Assembly (NCBI GenBank): GCA_002315765.1
Contig: DCIE01000035.1
Coordinates: 1 to 16,550 of the forward strand
Source: Ruminococcaceae bacterium UBA1734
GTDB lineage: Bacteria; Bacillota; Clostridia; Oscillospirales; Acutalibacteraceae
Direction: 5' to 3'
DNA length: 16,550 nt
Below are positions 14,406 to 16,550 of the stretch, piece by piece; the first letter of the stretch is position 1, and every line of letters begins with the position of its first letter. A program made the position numbers and the translations under genes. The notes under the pieces were generated by a model. That model ran no database searches, was not told the origin of the DNA, and worked only from the letters and a program-made list of their open reading frames with translations.

Positions 14406-15623
14406 TTACAGCTCTGTGTTTCTTATCAGCCAATCCAGCGCATTTATCCGTCTGATTCCGTTGTAGTCTGCTTCGGGGTCGTCATCAAGAGTAAGGATAA
14501 CCTTTGGATAATTATCGTTGATTTTCTGCAAAGGTTTAAGTTCACGCAATAATGTGTTTTCATCTCTCGCTGTTGCTGCAACCTGGCAGTAGATTGTTCT
14601 TTTCTGATTCTGAGCAACAAAGTCAACCTCAAGGTCGTCAATTTTTCCAACATAAACGCTGAATCCTCTGCGCAGCAATTCAAGATAAATTACATTTTCA
14701 AGAATATGACCTACATCCGTTGAGCGTGAGCCTAAAAGCATATATCTCAGACCGATATCCACAACATAATACTTATCAAGGGTTTTCAGATACTGTTTGC
14801 CTTTTATGTTGTATCTTTTTGCCTGATATACGATGAAGCTTTCCATCAGGGCTCTGACATATTTTTCAACCGTTTTTACATCAATTTTTCTTCCGAATGA
14901 TGTCATTGTGTCTGCAATCTTTTTTGTTGACATGGGATTGCCTATATTGTCAAAAACAAACCTTGTTATGCTTTCAAGCATCATTGTATCCGGGAATTTA
15001 TGCCTTTGAGAAATATCCTTGACAACGATTGTGTTGTATAAGCCTTCAAGATACATTGCTATTTCTTTCGGCTGCTTTTTAAGTTCAAGAGTGTAAGGAA
15101 ATGAACTGTATTCAATATATTCAAGATATTTTCTTGATAATTCATTTGTGCTGCCTGTGCTTGCAACATATTCTCCGAACGATAACGGAAGCATTGATAT
15201 TTCGACATATCTTCCCGAAAGAAGTGTGGCAATTTCGCTAGACAAAAGATTTGCATTGGAGCCCGTGAGATAAATGTCAACATTTTTCTTCAGATAAAGG
15301 CTGTCAACCACTCTCGGAAAATCTTCACAATGCTGCACTTCATCAATGAAGATATAGGTCATTTGTGTTTCATTCAATCTTTCTTTAATATATGAATGAA
15401 GTTTTGTGGGTTCTCTGAGTTCATAGAAGTCGTAATCTTCAAGATTAATGGCAATAATCTGTTCTTCGGATACTCCTTGCTTCAGAAGAAAATCCTGAAA
15501 CAGTTCGAGCAAAACGGATTTTCCGCATCTGCGAACACCGGTTATGACCTTGATGATATTTTTATCCCTGAAAGCGATAAGTTTATCAAGATATTCTTTT
15601 CTTTCAATTCTGTTTTCAGCCAT
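14406..15623 (-). CDS. AAA_14 / DUF4143 ATPase
   Basis: I start at the ATG at 15623 (405 residues; GGAGGA about 9 bases upstream), because the TTG at 15665 lies inside the promoter. Walker A GVRRCGKS is at residues 29-36, Walker B YIFIDEVQ at 90-97, and the LTGSNANLL sensor strand at 119-127, as in AAA_14 ATPases. The DUF4143 domain follows, with a winged-helix-like part (SITRFVFDNIGNPMSTKKIA) and the C-terminal EVDFVAQNQ...YCQVA strand pair that resembles a PD-(D/E)xK core. This family is very common in anaerobes and its role is unsettled. The length matches the usual 380-430 residues. The gene is monocistronic, with its own promoter and terminator. Confidence 0.88.
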   Translation of the reverse strand: MAENRIERKEYLDKLIAFRDKNIIKVITGVRRCGKSVLLELFQDFLLKQGVSEEQIIAINLEDYDFYELREPTKLHSYIKERLNETQMTYIFIDEVQHCEDFPRVVDSLYLKKNVDIYLTGSNANLLSSEIATLLSGRYVEISMLPLSFGEYVASTGSTNELSRKYLEYIEYSSFPYTLELKKQPKEIAMYLEGLYNTIVVKDISQRHKFPDTMMLESITRFVFDNIGNPMSTKKIADTMTSFGRKIDVKTVEKYVRALMESFIVYQAKRYNIKGKQYLKTLDKYYVVDIGLRYMLLGSRSTDVGHILENVIYLELLRRGFSVYVGKIDDLEVDFVAQNQKRTIYCQVAATARDENTLLRELKPLQKINDNYPKVILTLDDDPEADYNGIRRINALDWLIRNTEL

Positions 15624-15654
15624 TCCGATATATCCTCCATAATGTGTTAACGAT

Positions 15655-15683
15655 ATAATATCCAAAAACTATGCAAATGTCAA
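15655..15683 (-). promoter_or_regulatory. Near-consensus sigma-A promoter of the DUF4143 ATPase
   Basis: On the minus strand TTGACA (15683-15678) is separated by exactly 17 bases from TATTAT (15660-15655). Transcription should begin near 15648, 25 bases before the ATG at 15623. CCAAAA(A)CTAT (15662-15672) and ATAGTTTTGG (15683-15692) form an inverted repeat across the -35 and spacer, a possible operator. Confidence 0.7.
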
Positions 15684-15692
15684 TAGTTTTGG

Positions 15693-16118
15693 GAAACGGA
15701 ATCCAAAAACTGTTAAATCGGTGAGCTACCTATAAAGTGAATGTCTGAATCAAACTATTTTTAATTTTCTCCTAAATGCATACTGATTTTGGGGGAAAGA
15801 ACAGGATGTTGGGAGAAAGGTGAGACCGGATGAAACATTTCGTTTATTCTGATTTTGGAAAGAGAAATCGGGATAATGATATATTGTCCTGAATTACCCG
15901 GAATAATTCTTTCCTGTTACCAAGATTTTGAATTACGTATTTTATCAAAAGATTGACAGAAAGAGATGGTCCGGATTGTGAATAGGGAAAAAATGAAAAA
16001 CCTGAAAACTGCGCAAGCAACCATAGCGCTGAAAAATTTTCCGAAATTTTCCGAAGTTTTTTCAAAAAAAAGACCCGTTTTTCCGAGATTTTCCGAATAA
16101 AACATGAAGTTTTCATAA
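15693..16118. other. Intergenic stretch without a supported gene
   Basis: Short frames exist on both strands but none has a ribosome binding site with a sensible protein. The one notable structure is the TTTTCCGA repeat cluster near its right end. Confidence 0.5.
16037..16096. repeat. Four TTTTCCGA short repeats
   Basis: TTTTCCGA occurs at 16037-16044, 16047-16054, 16079-16086 and 16089-16096, as two pairs each with a 10-base period. Regular helical spacing could suit a binding protein, or it may be simple expansion of a short unit. It accounts for the apparent repeats in the overlapping minus-strand frames. Confidence 0.45.
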
Positions 16119-16190
16119 GTGGCGATAAATGGTCAAATAGCCCGTAATCGCTTACGTATCAACGATTTGCGGCTTCGCAAAAAAGTAACT

Positions 16191-16289
16191 GCACGAGCTC
16201 ATATGGCGCATGACCATGCCCTGGGCAACAACCCAATGGTAGGCGCAACAGTTGCTTGCGCAGTTGCTGTTGAAGAAGCAATGAAATAA
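16191..16289 (+). pseudogene. 3' remnant resembling a GGGtGRT-family gene
   Basis: The plus-strand frame ends ARAHMAHDHA-LGNNPMVGATVACAVAVEEAMK and stops at 16287-16289. The GNNPMVGATVA-VAVEEA ending resembles the C-terminus of the clostridial GGGtGRT protein family as I remember it. The frame is open upstream only to 16119 with unrelated residues, while a normal member has over 300. A strong terminator 28 bases after the stop shows that this was the end of a real transcribed gene. The body is lost to the left. Confidence 0.4.
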
Positions 16290-16317
16290 CTAGTAATATC
16301 AAGGCTTTACAGACTTT

Positions 16318-16354
16318 TTGGACACTTCTCGAAAATGAGGGGTGTCCAATTTTT
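16318..16354 (+). terminator. Rho-independent terminator
   Basis: TTGGACACTTCTC (16318-16330) pairs with GAGGGGTGTCCAA (16337-16349), with two G-T pairs, a GAAAAT loop and five T after it. It stands 28 bases downstream of the GGGtGRT-like stop. Confidence 0.75.
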
Positions 16355-16382
16355 ACACACCAAGAGGGCCAAAAAAAGGCCT

Positions 16383-16427
16383 TGCACCATCAAAAACCAT
16401 CATTTTTGAAAAATTCATGATGGTGCA
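16383..16427. repeat. 10-base inverted repeat with internal direct repeat
   Basis: TGCACCATCA (16383-16392) is complementary to TGATGGTGCA (16418-16427). ACCATCA recurs directly inside the loop (16397-16403). Just before it, GGCC-A7-GGCC (16367-16381) is a second small symmetrical element. There is no gene here; it may be an element end or a leader structure for a gene to the right. Confidence 0.35.
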
Positions 16428-16487
16428 CTATGCATAAATATAAAAATACGCCGAATAAATATACATTGTATAATTATTCAGAACCGT

Positions 16488-16550
16488 ATGAATATTCCGC
16501 TGATGTTGTGCGGTGAAACCGCTCAGATTGAACAGTCATTCCGCCGAGAA
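16488..16550 (+). CDS. Possible 5' end of a gene running off the window
   Basis: An ATG at 16488 opens a frame of 21 codons (MNIPLMLCGETAQIEQSF...) that continues beyond the right edge. A TATAAT box lies at 16469-16474, but there is no clear -35 or Shine-Dalgarno. Too short to identify. Confidence 0.2.
   Translation, partial: MNIPLMLCGETAQIEQSFRRE

Noticed and set aside
15624..15665. TTG start giving a 419-residue DUF4143 ATPase
   Set aside because: The TTG lies within the 17-base spacer of a TTGACA/TATTAT promoter, so it is not transcribed. The ATG at 15623 has the ribosome binding site.
16037..16096. CRISPR-like array
   Set aside because: Units are only 8 bases with 2- and 24-base gaps; there are no spacers of regular length and no cas genes.
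15844..16116. Minus-strand frames of 90 and 62 codons
   Set aside because: Their K/F/S-rich repeats come from the TTTTCCGA DNA repeats read in two frames. There is no ribosome binding site and no domain.

Overview
The window looks like an accessory region of an AT-rich Firmicutes chromosome, probably a gut Clostridia relative (Ruminococcus or Oscillospiraceae type). This rests on low GC, AGGAGG-type ribosome binding sites, ECF sigma/DUF4367 and DNRLRE-RHS gene types, and a C-terminal scrap that resembles the clostridial GGGtGRT family. The organism assignment is inference. I recognise no rRNA, tRNA, CRISPR array or intact insertion sequence.

Layout. Bases 1-480 hold no convincing gene. They contain tandem inverted repeats like a mobilisation (oriT) region, a strong bidirectional hairpin and an AT-rich palindrome. 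From 482 to 3484, on the minus strand, lies a compact cluster: a 4-TM membrane protein, a 40-residue five-cysteine zinc-ribbon microprotein, a second 4-TM membrane protein, and a P-loop kinase/Nudix fusion that overlaps the second membrane gene by 8 bases. This is the best candidate for an uncharacterised nucleotide-handling or membrane-effector system. From 3532 to 6189 (minus) is a secreted DNRLRE/RHS protein broken into three frames. Its 5' end abuts a decayed IS21-family istB remnant (6190-6337).

From 6569 to 11871 (minus) there is a run of seven genes. An ECF sigma factor and a DUF4367 single-pass anti-sigma-like protein lead. They are followed by a small exported beta-rich protein with an inverted repeat over its ribosome binding site, a metzincin-type protease domain lacking a signal peptide, a lipoprotein, a ricin-lectin/papain-like cysteine peptidase, and a WG-repeat-like lipoprotein. 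Almost everything after the regulators is exported, so this looks like an envelope or secreted regulon under its own sigma factor.

The plus strand then carries a 5'-truncated ApeA-like HEPN abortive-infection remnant (12137-12832) with a terminator, and an HTH/coiled-coil protein of unknown role (13091-14272) with a palindrome beside its RBS. A convergent AAA_14/DUF4143 ATPase (14406-15623, minus) has a near-consensus sigma-A promoter. That promoter shows the longer TTG-started reading frame to be wrong.

The last 900 bases are mostly non-coding. They contain TTTTCCGA repeats, a 3' remnant resembling a GGGtGRT-family gene with its terminator still in place, and further inverted repeats. Two or three gene remnants (ApeA, istB, GGGtGRT-like) plus the oriT-like left edge point to repeated insertion and deletion, as in a genomic island.
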